The translations under genes and the position numbers were made by a program. This document shows positions 1-14,140 of a DNA stretch of 64,000 nucleotides, in pieces. The notes under the pieces are model-generated. The model did not search any database, was not told the origin of the DNA, and saw only the letters and a list, made by a program, of their open reading frames with translations. Numbering within the stretch: the stretch's first letter is position 1; each line of letters opens with the position of its first letter. The DNA lies in assembly GCF_000220395.1 (NCBI RefSeq), contig NW_004085988.1, positions 62,001 to 126,000 of the forward strand. Reading direction: 5' to 3'. Source of the DNA: Ichthyophthirius multifiliis. Lineage: Eukaryota > Ciliophora > Oligohymenophorea > Hymenostomatida.

Positions 1-3000
1 ATATATTATCTTTAAATATAATTATAATAAATCATTTATAATTAATAGATTTAAAAAATTATCATCTTAATTTATAAATTAAAAATTTTTCATAAAAATA
101 TTATTATTTTTTCATTAAAAAATAAAAATGTTTTTATTATCATTTTTAAAGCAAAACAAAATATTATCATTTTTAAAAAAATATTAAATAAATAAAAACA
201 TAAAATTGATTAAAATGATACAAAACATTGTATAATCAGATTATCTAAATTTTGTTACTTTTAAAATAATATCTAAAATTTAGTTAATAAAAATATTTAG
301 AATAAACATGATATTAAAAATACAATAATAATGCTGTGTAAATATTAAAAACTAAAAAAAGCAATTTAATTATTGTTTCTTTAAAGAGAAAATGATTTAA
401 AAATTTATTTTTAAAAATTGATTTGTAAATTATTAAATAAATAATATATTGAAAAATATAAATAAATTAAAATAATTTAATAAATAAATATATTTCATTG
501 AATATTTTTTTTCTTTTAAATATGTAATAAAATTTGTATTATTTTTTATATTAATAAAAAATAAGCAATTAAAGATTTATTTTTTATCATTAATAATTTT
601 TATATTCAAAATGTATTTTTATCTTATTAATGATATATTTTTCATATAATTAAATCTTAAATATATATTTAAATAATTTTATTTTTAATATAATTGTATT
701 TATTTAAGATTTTTTATTTAAATTTATTATTTGGCCTGTTATTAGATTTTTTTATTATTAATAAGTATATTCAATGACTATTTAATTAATATTTTATTTC
801 ATTTGCATTTTTAGATTTTATTAAATATTATTCTTGAAAAAATAAGTATTTACCTTAAAATCTAAAAAAAATATAAATATAATTACTTTTATTTTAAATA
901 TATATTATAGTTTTTTATTTAATTTAAATTTACTATAAAAAAAAAAAAAAAAAATTATTTTTAAATTTATTTATAATTGCTTATAATTATTATTATTTAT
1001 ATGTTTGGTTATGAGTTATGTATTAATTTATTTAGGTATTTATTTATTTGTTTTAATAATAAATATCTTTAAAACATTTCTATAATTTTAATTTATTTAA
1101 TATTAAATAATTTTTATTAATAATATTTCTTAATTATCTAATAAATAAATACTTTTTTAAAAGAAATTAATTTTTTTCATAAATTTTATTAAAATTATTT
1201 TAAATATCTTATTATGATTATATTTATTATATTTAATATTTGAAACTTAATATATTATCACACTATAATTTCATTTATTAATTTCTATTTATTAATGCAA
1301 ACTATTTGAAAATTAATAGTTAATTTTCTTTAATTATTATTTCTTTTTAATATTTTATTCAAATATTTCTTAATCATTTTATAATTTTTTAAACTATCAT
1401 TAATACAAATTGCATGATAAAAATACCATCATTCATAACTATTTTTTTTTTCTTATTAGTTGATACTTTAAATATTTGATAAACCTCAAAAAAGCAAACT
1501 TTGCGTTTATATAAAAAATGATAGCTAATTTTTATTTTATTAATATATTATAAAAAAATATGCATTAAAAAATTAAATACAAAAATATATCTAATTATGG
1601 CATTAAAGTAGAAATAAAAATACTTATATATTTTAGATAGATTATGAATGTAATTTAAAGTTTTTTTAGTTTAGAAATCTAATTTTTATTTGACAAAAAT
1701 AAATAAAGATTAATAAAAAAAAAAATTAAGAATAAAAATTATATGTGATTTATTAATTTAAATATTTATTTATAAAAGATATTTTTTTATATTTAAAAAA
1801 TATTATTTTTAATATGTAATATAAAATTTTTTATACAATCAATCCATTTATTTAATTTATTTAATATATAATAATTATTTATATCTTTAACTTCTATTTT
1901 TATTAAATATCTGTATATATATTATAATTATTAAAAAAAAGAAAAATATTAAAAAATTTGTAAATAAATATATAAATAAAATATAAATTATTATTAAATA
2001 AATAATTAAAAAAAAATATTTTTAATATAATAGAATTATTTTTCATTATTTTTTTATTTAGTTATTTCTTAATTAAAAGAGAAAAATTAATTCAATTATT
2101 TTACTTATTATTTTTTTTATTTATTTATTAATTAATTTTTTTTATTTTTATTTAGTTAATTAACTTTAAAATATTTTTTTTTATTATTAAAAAATTAAAA
2201 AGTTTAGTTTATTTTAGTATTATTGCTGACATTATTTTTAATATAATTTTATAATAATCATTTTTTTTTATTTATTTTATTATTATTTTAAAATTTTGGT
2301 TAATATCTTTTAAAATCTTTTTTTATTTATATATCTATTATTATTTTTTTCTATAAATAATATATTATATTTAAAAAAGAATTCAATTAAATTAATTTTT
2401 TTTATATTAAATATTTATATAATTATTTTAAAATATGTTTATTTTTCAATTACTTTTTGTATTCAAATATTTTAATTAAAATTTATTAATAGTTAATAGG
2501 ATTTATGTAATTTTATTTTTAATATATTTTTTTTTCTTATATATTTAAAAAATGCTCTATTTATTTATACAAAACATTTTACATTTTAAAAATTAATTAA
2601 ATAAATTATTAAAACTTTTAAAATAGAAATTTTAAAAAAATATGTAATATTTTATAAAATATATAATATTATTATCAATTAATCTAATAAAATTAAATAT
2701 TAAATTCATATTTTAATTAATATTATTTTAATTTATTTTTAAAATATTAAATATATAAAATATTTTTATATATATATAATAATAAACTTTATAAAATTAA
2801 TATTTGGTTTTATTTAAATCAAATCTTTTATTAATTTATTCTAAAATGAATATTTAAATTTAAAATTTTGTTTAATAAAATAAAAAAAAATTATTAATAA
2901 ATAAATTAAATTATTATAGTTACACCAAAAAAAAAAAATTAATAAAAAATATTCAGTTTTATTTAACATGACATTAAAACTTAATTTATTATATATTTTT

Positions 3001-3016
3001 ATCATAATTAATAATA
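1..3016. other. AT-rich gene-free stretch
   Basis: About 3 kb of almost pure A/T with long homopolymers and no reading frame that looks protein-like on either strand when TAA/TAG are read as Gln. The longest standard-code ORF here is a run of Ile/Phe/Leu/Asn codons expected from composition. I see no RNA gene, mobile element or telomere repeat. Confidence 0.6.
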
Positions 3017-4034
3017 TCAGCAATAATCAAATTAATCTTGTTAAAACTTTTTAAATTACTTATAATTTTACAAATACTCTTTAACACTAACATCTTTTTC
3101 ATTATTCTTACTATATTCTTCTATTTTATTGAATTCCATAATTTTAAATATATATTTTGAATATTACTTCCCTTTACAAAAAGCTTCAAAAAATATATCC
3201 TCTTACAAATAATTATTCTACTTTATTTAATAAAATTAATCTTTAACTAGATTTTTACTAAAAAGTAATAATGCTTTTAATATCTTTAATACATATTTAA
3301 TTACTTATTTATTTATTTCCAAGCATAATTTAATTACCCAATCCCAAATAAATAACAATAAGAGAATTTGATTTATTAGATGTTCCTTTTTTTTTCATTC
3401 AAATTCTTCGTAAAAGAAAAATATTAAATTTCTTAATTAAACTGTGATTTCAAAGTCAAAATAATTTTTTTATTGTCCACTTTAAAATTTTTATTTTTTT
3501 TAAGTTTTTTTTTTATAAAAAGGCATAAATCAATTACTAAAATGCTCATATTATGTTTTTTAAAATGTGTACTTTTACCTAAAACTATTTCAATTAAATA
3601 AGTCGATAAATTTTACATATTAGGCTCATTATTTACTGATCCTATATTTTTTTAATATTTTCTGCAATTCATTATAATATGTAATTATATCGTATAACGT
3701 CCGTCACTAAAATCAAATATCTACAGTTTTAACTTATTTTTTGTTAAATAACTTCTGGTTCATAATATTATATTTTTTTATATGGTTAATCTGCTAATAT
3801 ATTTTGAAAATGTTAATTCACCATTTATTTAATCATATTTTCCTAATATTACTGATCCTTTTTCTTTTAGTAATTCTTGTTCACTTTATAAAATTAGTTC
3901 ATTATTTGGGTTTAATAATAGTGTGTTACATATATATATATTAACTATCTAAACAGTTTATTATATATAAAACCTCTTTTTTTATTAATGCAAATAACAA
4001 ATTTAAACCACCTTAATAGGCTTTTTAGTTTTGG
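3017..4034 (-). pseudogene. decayed PP2C-type (PPM) protein phosphatase
   Basis: Reading the minus strand with TAA/TAG as Gln gives the order of a PP2C catalytic domain from its middle to its end. I see LIKKEVLYIINCLDSQ (family: variable-LY-ANxGDSR), then LLKEKGSVILGKYDQINGEL followed by TFSKYIS (family: VxGxLAVSRxxGD), then CRYLILVTD (family: FLxLACDGxWD), then KKHNMSILVIDL (family: DNMSxxVxxL). The metal-binding Gly-Asp of the SRxxGD motif, the DG of the ACDG motif and the Asp of DNMS are all altered. The pieces lie in different frames, with an in-frame TGA and a frame change in the A9 run (forward 3387-3395). The C-terminal extension is open and acidic up to a TGA at 3017-3019. The N-terminal half with the RxxMED and DGHGG motifs was not found. 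The homology is fairly strong; catalytic death is inferred. Sequencing errors could explain the frame changes but not the lost residues. Confidence 0.6.
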
Positions 4035-4615
4035 AAATATATAAATTATTTATTTATCTTCTTTTAAAATATTTTTATTAAATAATATGATTTAATGTTA
4101 ATACATTTTATAAATAATTAATATAATCTATTATTATAATTCAAATTTTTTATAAAAATATAAATAATTTAATATATATATGATATGTATGATAATTTTA
4201 TTTAATAAATATATTTTTTTAATAAAAAAAATATACAATGAATATGATTTTTCCTATATTATATATTTTTATATTTTTTTTTAATTTTTTAAAAATAGAT
4301 TTTATATTTTTTTTTAATATATTATTTCCATATTAGCAATTACTAATAAAAGTAGTTATTATAATAATATTATAAATAAAACATAAAGATTTAATAATTA
4401 AAATGCCATTATATTTATTTATAAATATATTCGATTTACATAATCTAAATGTATTATTACTTCATTTTTTCTAATAATTAAAAAATAAAATAAAACAAAT
4501 AATTAAAAAATAACTTTTATATTTATTCAAAAATAATAAAATATATAAAAATTCTTATTAAAAAATTAAAAGAAATTATTTAATATATAAAATTAATAAA
4601 AATAATAATAATAAT
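4035..4615. other. AT-rich intergenic region
   Basis: Separates the phosphatase relic from the TPR gene and should hold the TPR gene's promoter. There are only A/T runs and short palindromes; no recognisable motif. Confidence 0.4.
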
Positions 4616-7600
4616 ATGAGTTAATTATAAAATGATGATTCTTATTAAGAAAATCAAACGAATTGTAATTATTAAATTATATATAATTTTAAATTAGTAA
4701 ATTTATACTAAAAAAAAATTAAGTTTCATAATTATAAGATAATAAGGATAAAATCGAATAAATAAAATAATTAATAAAACAAAGAAATTTTAAAGAAGCT
4801 GTAAAAAATATTAAAAACAAATTAAAAAAACAATTTTAAGTTAATAGAATTAGATTAATATTTTTAAAAGTAAGAAATTAATAATGAAATAATACACTTA
4901 TATACATACTGTGATAAATAAATTAATGGATAAATATCTGAAAAATCTAGATAAATGTTAGAATTAGCATTTTAAGTAAATAAATAATAACAAATAAAAA
5001 AAAAATTTATAAATATAATAATTTTTATTAAAATAATATGATTAGTAAGATAATTAAAATTTTTTGACAATAATAAATTTAGCAATTGATTATTTTGAAT
5101 AAAAAAATTATTTAAATTCTATAAAATTTTATCTAATACTTGTCTAAAATAATACAAATAATCCAAAAATATATTATAATTTAGCTATATGTTATGAGAA
5201 AGCAAATTAGTTTGAATAAGCATAAATATATTATGATAAAGTACATTATTATAAATATATATTATTAATATTATAAAAATAAAAAATATTATATTTTATA
5301 AAAAAAATAAAAAATTACAATTTTTTTTTTCTATAAATAAATATTTATTAATTATTATTTAATTTTTAATTTTTTTTATATAAAAAAAATAGTCTCTTAG
5401 ATTAGATTCTTCATTTTCTGATTCAGTAATAAATTATAGTAATTTATTGATAAAATTAGGACATTTAGAATAATCTCGTTTACTTTTGGAAAGTTATTTA
5501 AAATTTTATCCTTCAGACATACAAGCTTTAAATAACTTGAATATAATTTTATCAGAATAAAAAATAAATGGAAAAATAATGTTAATATAATTTCTAAAAA
5601 GCCTTAAAGCGAACATAATAATAAGACCCTCATATTCTATACAATTACGGAATTTAATTATTTAAATAAAATAAATTGATATAATCATTAAAAGTATTCT
5701 AAAAATTTATTTAACTTCCAAATATAAAGGAAAATAATGTCATGAATTTATTAGCATATGTGAATTAAGGTTTAATTTTTGAAAAAATAGCTTAATATGA
5801 AAGTGCTTTAGAAGTGTATGAAATGGTAATTTTTTATTTAATTTTTTTTAATTATTAAAATAAAAAAAAATAAACTAGATTTTAAATAAATTCAATAAAA
5901 TAATTAATTAATAAGAATTTATTAAAAAAATATAAGAAATGAAAGAAAAAATACTCAAGGGAGTACTTTTCAAAAATACTTCAAATAATTAATTTTCGAA
6001 AAGAGAAGACTTACATTATAATTATAAAAGTCTAAAAGAAATACCTCCTTTATAAGATTAGTAAAGAAGCCAAAATGATGAATTAAAAATGGACAATTTT
6101 CTCATAAATTAAATTAATAAAACTTTAAAAAATAAATTTGTTAATTATTAACATTTAGAAAAACTTTCTTAACCTAGACTTTCTTAACTCAAAATAAAAA
6201 GTTAAAAAGAAAAAGGAGAAAATGAATAAAAAGAATTAAATAAAACGAATAAAAAATAATTATTTAACTAAAATATTATTCAAACAATTTCTAATTTTAA
6301 TAAAAAACCATTGACACTTCCTTAACATAATCCAGATACCTTTAATAGATTAATAGCAATTAATGAAAACAAAAAAAGTTAAAAATATGAAGATGTATTA
6401 AAATTAGAAGAATAAAATAGATAAAATAAAGATAAAATTTATAAATAAAAAATAAAAGTTATCAAAAATTAAAATCATTTAATAGATTTACTTTCTAAAA
6501 AAAATAAATTTTATTCCACTTCTTATAATGTATCTGGAAAAAGTATTATCGATCTGAATTTATTAGAAAGTAATATAGAGAGTAGTAAATTATAATTAGA
6601 TAAAAAAGAAATTAAAAATGATTATAATAGTATCAGTCCTTAAAAATAAAACAATAATTAATAATAAAATATTCAGTACAAAATTGTAATTTAAAAAGAA
6701 ATTAATGGTATTTTTTATAATTAACGTTCTTAAAAATCAACTCCTCGTGAACAAAATAATGATAATAATAATTAAAATTATTAAAAATAAAATAAATAAT
6801 TAACTTTTGATAATAAAGAAATAAATTAAGATTAAAAATAAAAATAAAAATAAGATAACAAATCAAATTAAAATTAAGATTTAAATTTAGAAAAAAATTA
6901 AAAAGAATAAGAAGAATAAATTTAGCAAATAGATTAAGATTAACAAATAGTTTAAAATTAATAAAAATATTAAAATATAAAAATTGTAATTTAAAATGTA
7001 AGTAATAAATAAATCAATGATTAGGAAGTAGTTAAAAATAAAAATTAATAAAAATTAATAGAAAATAAAGAAAAATAATAAAAAAATAATAAAGAAGATA
7101 AGATTTAAATAAAAAATAATTAATAAATATAAAATGATAAAAATTTGAAAAATAAAGAAGGTAATATTAATTAAATTGAAATAAAGCGATAATAAAAAAA
7201 AATTGATAAAGAAAAATAAGAAAATTAATAAGTAGAACAAAACAAAAATAATTAACAACTAGAAAAAATATCTTTTTAAAAATAGAAATAAAATGAAATA
7301 AAAAAAGACTAAAATTAATAAGCTGAATAATAAAAAGAAAAAGTAAAATTATCATAGGAATAAGAAAAAAAATAAAACCAAAAATAATTAATAGACTAAG
7401 ATAAAAATTAATAAAACGTTTTAATTTAGTAAAATAGTGATTTTGAAATTAAAAAGGATTAAAATAAATAAAAATAGTTATAATGTATTTAATAAATATA
7501 AGAATAAGAAGCTTAAAAAAATGATATAAACAAAAAATAATATGAAATTATTAAATAAAATTAAGATTAAAATTAATAATAATAGGAAAAATAAGTTTAA

Positions 7601-9185
7601 AATAAAATTAATGAAAAAGAATCATAAAATGAATAATAAAAATTATAATCTGAATAAAATAAATAAAAAATTATTGAGAAATAGTTTTAAGAATTAGCAA
7701 CAACAAAATAATTGAACTAGGATAAAAAACAATAAAAATAAAAATAAAATTAAGAATATTTATAAAAAGAATTAAAAGAACATTAAAAAGAACAATAAAT
7801 AGAATAATAAAAAGATGTATAAAAAGATGTATAAAAAGAAGTATAAAAAGAAGTATAAAAAGAAGAATAAAACAAAGAATAAAACAAAGAATAACAAACA
7901 TAATAAGAAAATGAATCTAAAAATACTAAATAAGAATAAATAAATAAATATGAAAATAAAAAGTAAGATTAGGAACAATAAAAAGATCAAAAAAATTAAG
8001 AAGAAAAATAATAATAAGTTGATAAAGTTTTAAATAATAATAATAATAAATAATAAAATGATTAAGCATAAAAAATATAATAAAACTAATAAGATTAAAT
8101 AATTAAAGAATAAGCTTAGTAAAAAAACGAAGAAGTAATAGAATAATAAAATAAATAAAAAAAGGAAAATAATGTTTAGTAATAAGAAGAATAAAATAAT
8201 GTTAAAGTTCATGTAATTGAAAAAGATGAAAAATAAGAAGAAAAGTAATAATAATTAACAGAAACTAATTAAGATTAATTCTAAAATTAAAAAATAATAT
8301 AAGATTAAAACTAATATGAAAAATAAAATTAATAAAAAGAAAACTAGAATTAAAATAATGAAGAAAAACAATAAGAATAAAATTTATAATAATAAATAAC
8401 TTAAAATATTGAAGAAATATAAAAAGATAGAGACTAAAAATAAGAATATAAAATTTAAGAAAAAGAAGTAGATATATAAAAATAAGAATAATAATTAGAT
8501 ATAAAATAAACAAAATAAAATATTAATTAAGAAATTCAAAAGTAAGAAGAAAATAAAGAAGAATATCTCTAATAAAGTAAAACATAATAAAACGAAGTAA
8601 ATTAATTAAAAGAATAATTGTTAGAATTTTAATAAGAAAAACATGAATAAAAAGTTTCCAGTAAAAATCAAGAAGATAAACCAGAAAATTAATAAGAAGA
8701 TATAGTTAATTAATTATCAGTAAATTAAGAGGAAGAAAAATAAGAATAAATAAAAATAGTTGAGAATTAGGAAGGAAACCAATAAAATGATGAAAAACAA
8801 CAAGTTAAATAGGAAGTATAAAAATAAAAAGAAAAACAAATATAAAAAGAAGAACAAATAAAAGAAATAGTCTAAAATCAAGGGTAAATTGAAAATTTAT
8901 TAGATATGAATAATAAAAATTTAATAGAAAAACTTAAATAGATAGAATAAAATAAAGAATAATTAATAGAAAATAAATAAATATAATAAGAGTAATAAAT
9001 AGAATAAATTTAAAATTAAAAAGAAGAAAAGAATTAAAAAAAAGAAAAAATAAAAGAAGAAGAAAAAGAAAATGAAAAAGAATAATAAACCTAATAAAAA
9101 AATACAAAATAAATATTAGAATAAAACAAAGAATAATAAACATAAGATATTAAGATTACTTAATAAGAAAAAGAAAAATAATAAA

Positions 9186-9246
<61 letters not shown>

Positions 9247-9333
9247 TAATAATAATAATAAGAATAAGAATAAGAATAAGAATAAGAATAAGAATAAGAA
9301 TAAGAATAAGAATAAGAATAATAATAAGTATAA

Positions 9334-9399
<66 letters not shown>

Positions 9400-9513
9400 G
9401 AATAAGAATAAGAATAAGAATAAGAATAAGAATAAGAATAAGAATAAGAATAAGAATAAGAATAAGAATAAGAATAAGAATAAGAATAAGAATAAGAATA
9501 AGAATAAGAATAA

Positions 9514-9558
<45 letters not shown>

Positions 9559-9960
9559 GAATAAGAATAAGAATAAGAATAATAATAATAATAATAATAA
9601 TAAGTATAAGAATAATAATAAGTATAAGAATAATAATAAGATAAAGAATAAGAATAAGAATAATAATAAGAATAATAATAAGTATAAGAATAAGAATAAG
9701 ATAAAGAATAAGAATAATAATAATAATAGTAATAATAAAAATAATAATAATAATAATAAGAATAAGATAAAGAATAAGAATAAGAATAATAATAATAATA
9801 ATAAGAATAAGAATAATAATAATAATAAGTATAAGAATAATAATAAGATAAAGAATAAGAATAAGAATACGAATAATAATAAGAATAATAATAAGTATAA
9901 GAATAAGAATAAGATAAAGAATAAGAATAATAATAAGAATAAGAATAAGAATAAGAATAA

Positions 9961-10056
<96 letters not shown>

Positions 10057-10173
10057 GTATAAGAATAAGAATAAGAATAATAATAATAAGTATAAGAATA
10101 ATAATAAGATAAAGAATAAGAATAAGAATAATAATAATAATAAGTATAAGAATAAGAATAATAATAATAATAA

Positions 10174-10233
<60 letters not shown>

Positions 10234-12114
10234 GTATAACAATAATAATAAGATAAAGAATAAGAATAATAATAAGATAAAGAATAAGAATAAAAATAAG
10301 AATAAGAATAAGAATAAGAATAATAATAGGAATAATAATAAGAATAATAATAAGAATAATAATAAGAATAGGGATAATAATTATAACAAGTATAAGAATA
10401 AGAATAAGAATAAGAATAAGAATAAGAATAAGAATAAGAATAAGAATAAGAATAAGAATAAGAATAAGAATAAGAATAAGAATAAGAATAAGAATAAGAA
10501 TAAGAATAAGAATAAGAATAAGAATAAGAATAAGAATAAGAATAAGAATAAGAATAAGAATAAGAATAATAATAAGAATAAGAATAATAATAAGAATAAG
10601 TATAAGAATAAGAATAATAATAAGAATAAGAATAAGAATAATAATAGTAATAATAATAAGAATAATAATAGGAATAATAATAAGAATAATAATAAGAATA
10701 ATAATAAGAATAGGGATAATAATTATAATAAGTATAAGAATAAGAATAAGAATAAGAATAAGAATTATAATAGGAATAATAATAAGAATAATAATAAGAA
10801 TAATAATAAGAATAGGAATAATAATTATAACAAGTATAAGAAAAATAATAAGAATAAGAATAATAATAAGAATAAGAATAATAATAAGAATAAGTATAAG
10901 AATAAGAATAATAAAAAGAATAAGAAAAAGAATAGCATTAACTTTAAAAATAAGTTGAAGTTAAATAACAGTAAAAACTAATTGAACAAGAATAATAAAA
11001 GCAATAAGAATAAGATTAACAAAAAAAACGATATGAAGAAGAATAAAAGTAAGAAGAAGAAGAAAACCTTTTAAAAATAAACCCATAAGATGAATAAAAA
11101 TCAATAATAAGTTCTCATCTAAATGACAGTAAATCAAGGAAAACATTAACAAAAAAATATAAACTTCCCATAGATTTCGAAAAATGGGATTAAGAAAAAT
11201 GCTTAGAACTCTTAAAAATAGACGATCTTAATTTTTTTGCACATTACAAATTGGCAGTATTGGCCTTTTAACAAAATAATATAGAAGAAGCTTTAAGTCA
11301 TTTATTAAAGACAAATTAAGTAAACTAGGATTTTTTACCAGAAAAAGTCAATTTGGGTATTGCTGAAATATACTTTTATTAAGCTAATTGGGAAAAAGCT
11401 TTATTTTATTATAAATAATTATATAAAACAAATTATAAAAAATACGACTCACTTAATTTTATAGCAAAATGTTTCAAAAAATTAAAAAATGTGGAATCAG
11501 CAATAAAAACATATGAAAACGCAATACTACATAATGTCAATAAAGATTATTTATGCTTTTATAAATTAGCTGTTTTGTAGTAAAAAGATAATAAAATACA
11601 GTAAGCAATTGATAATTACTAAAAAGCACTTTCGTTAAATACTAAAAATATTAAAATATTAAATAAATTGGCACTTGTACATATTGAATCGGCTAATGAA
11701 GATGAAGAAGAAGAAAAATAAAATATGTAAGAAGCTTTTTCTTATTTAATGTAAGCAATATAATTAGATGAAAATAATTATGATTCATTAATTTTATTGG
11801 CAAAGTATTACGATAAGAAAAATTAAATTGAAAGTGCAATAAAGTTTGCATAAGAAGCAGTAAAATAACCTAATTCAGCTATAAATTCAATTTATTATTT
11901 AGGTTTATTATATTTTAAAAATAAATAATTAGATTAAGCTACACTTTGCTATAAAAAAGTTCTAAGTATTAAAATAAATATATATATATATATATATTTT
12001 AAATAAAAAATAAATAATTAAAGATTAAGATTAGTAACATTTATTAAGCATAATAGATTATGCAACAATTTTGAGTTTATAATCAAATTTTGAAAAAGCT
12101 AGGAAATACTTTAA

Positions 12115-12173
<59 letters not shown>

Positions 12174-13627
12174 ATTTTTTTTAATATATATTAATATATA
12201 TTATTTTTATTTTATTTATTTTTTTTTATTTTTATTTTATTTTTTATTTTATATTTTTAATAAATAAAATATCTATTTTTATTTTATCTTTCTTTATACA
12301 TATATATTTAAATTAAAATTATTTATGTATAAATTTATAGGATAGCATTGAAAATTAATCCAAATAATATAATATGTAATCTTCGATTAGGAAAGATATA
12401 TCTAAAAAAATTAAAGAATGTAGATTTAGCAATAGAATGCTTTTTAAATGTTTTATAAATAGAGCCTGATTATAGTAAGGTTCATTATTAATTAGGTTTA
12501 GCATATATAGAATAAAAAGATTTTAAAAAAGCAACAGAATATTTAAAATAATGTATTTTAATAAATCCAAATTATGCACCAGCATGGAAATCAATAGGTT
12601 TTAAAATATAATTTAAATTTGTCTATCATATTTATTAATTTTTCCTTAATATAATAAATATTAAATATAATATCACATAAAAAAGCTTTTTAATTTTTAT
12701 AAATATAAAAATTAAAATAAAAAAAATTAAATAGAAAATATATTATAAAAAAAAATAAAAAAAAATTTAAGTATCAATATAAAATATTTTTAAATATATA
12801 TAAATATAAATATAAATATATATATATATTTATATAATTTTATATATTTTTTTATATATAAATTTATTCACATTTACTTATATAATAAATTTTTAATTAT
12901 AAATAAAGGCAATATTTTTTACGAATGTTAAATTTCTGAAAAAGCAATAAAATATTATCAAAAAGCTAATTAACTTGATAAAAATGATATTGAAAGCAAA
13001 ATAGGAATAGGTAGTTGTTATTATTTATAAGAAAACTACGACCAAGCTATCTAAAATTACATAGAAATTCTTAAAACTTATTAAAATGAAGAAGTAGAGT
13101 ATAATTTAGGCAACTGCTATTATATGAAAGGCGATTTTGAATCTTCAATCAAACATTATAATAATTCTTTATAAATAAAAAAATCTAAACCTGAATGTTT
13201 ATATAATTTAGGAAATGCATACTGTTCTTTAGAAAGATATTAAGAAGCCTTATAATGTTTCTAAGAATGTGTATAAATGGATCCTAATAATAGTTTTGCT
13301 ATATATAATTAAGCTATTATATATTATATATAAAATTAATTTGACTAATGCTAAACTTATTTTGAAAATGCAATCACTAAAAATCCTTAAAATGTTTAAT
13401 GGAGAAATTATGTTGCAAATATATACTTTGAAAAGGGAGAATTTTAAAAAGCTTTGGGTCATTTATTGGAATCTTTTAATATTTAAAATAATAATTTTGA
13501 TACTCTAATTTAAATTTCTTTAACATATTATAAATTAAATAACTTATAAGAGGCTCTTTAATATATCAAAGTATATATTGATATTTTTTTTTTATATAAT
13601 ATTTTCTTTTTTAATATAAATATAAAT

Positions 13628-13675
<48 letters not shown>

Positions 13676-13953
13676 AGATGGCTTTAGATTTAGAACCTGA
13701 AAATTAAGATGCTTATAAATTATTTGAATAAATTAATTAATCTGATAATAATTTGAACATTAATTTCAACATTGGTAGTTCTAGAGATTATAAAGATCAT
13801 AAATCTGTTATTAACTAAAGAAGAGGAAGTTCTAAATAAATGAGCACTTTGAGATTAAATAATTAAACTTCTAAAGAAAGTGGAGATAAGAAAAATAGTT
13901 CATTTAATAGTATAAATCATGATAACTCTAAATTTTTAAAACCAAAATATTGA
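4616..13953 (+). CDS. giant TPR protein with a central Gln/Glu-rich domain
   Basis: This is a tetratricopeptide-repeat scaffold of about 2,785 residues; TPRs are helix pairs that bind partner proteins. Proposed exons are 4616-4975, 5046-5240, 5393-5825, 5879-11965, 12024-12114, 12341-12597, 12909-13570 and 13678-13953, with introns of 52-311 bp that start GT and end AG. The N-terminus carries TPRs (for example KIYYNLAICYEKANQFEQAQ). A low-complexity Asn/Lys/Glu/Gln linker follows, then a Gln and Gln-Glu tract (about 9183-10915), then at least twelve more TPRs (for example YKLAVLAFQQNNIEEALSHL and YQLGLAYIEQKDFKKATEYL). The C-terminus is SKFLKPKY then TGA. Two frame breaks are visible: one A too many in the A6 run at 5559-5564, and one base missing inside the poly-TAA at 9242-9247. 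TPR arrays flanking a spacer occur in ciliary and transferase families, but I cannot assign a named ortholog. The gene could also be two genes joined at the tract. Confidence 0.85.
9183..10915 (+). repeat. TAA / TAAGAA microsatellite coding for poly-Gln and Gln-Glu
   Basis: About 1.7 kb of (TAA)n, (TAAGAA)n and rarer TAAGTA, TAAGATAAAGAA and GGAATAATAA units lies inside the large exon of the TPR gene. In the frame set by the downstream TPRs every unit is a multiple of three: TAA is Gln and GAA is Glu, so the array encodes long Q runs and (QE)n. Higher-order units recur, for example an AATAGGGATAATAATTATAA-type block seen near 10370 and 10710, which points to segmental duplication within the array. 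Confidence 0.9.
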
Positions 13954-14140
13954 TTTTATCTGTATTTTATAAATTTATTTTTTCATATATATAAATATTT
14001 ATTTTTAAATGCAAATTTAATTTATTTATTTAAAAAAAAAAAAAAATTAACAAAATATTATTTAAATAAAATATGAATTTTAATATTATTTTTTAAATTA
14101 CTTCAATAATATTTTTATTTTTATTTTTCCTTAAAAATAA

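Noticed and set aside
7055-9143. Several minus-strand Phe/Leu/Ile ORFs resembling membrane proteins
   Set aside because: Shadows of the Asn/Lys/Gln/Glu-rich linker of the plus-strand TPR gene.
9160-10242. Long minus-strand ORF of Leu, Phe and Tyr
   Set aside because: It is the reverse complement of the TAA/TAAGAA array (TTA, TTC, TAT codons). The flanking TPR frames show that the plus strand is coding.
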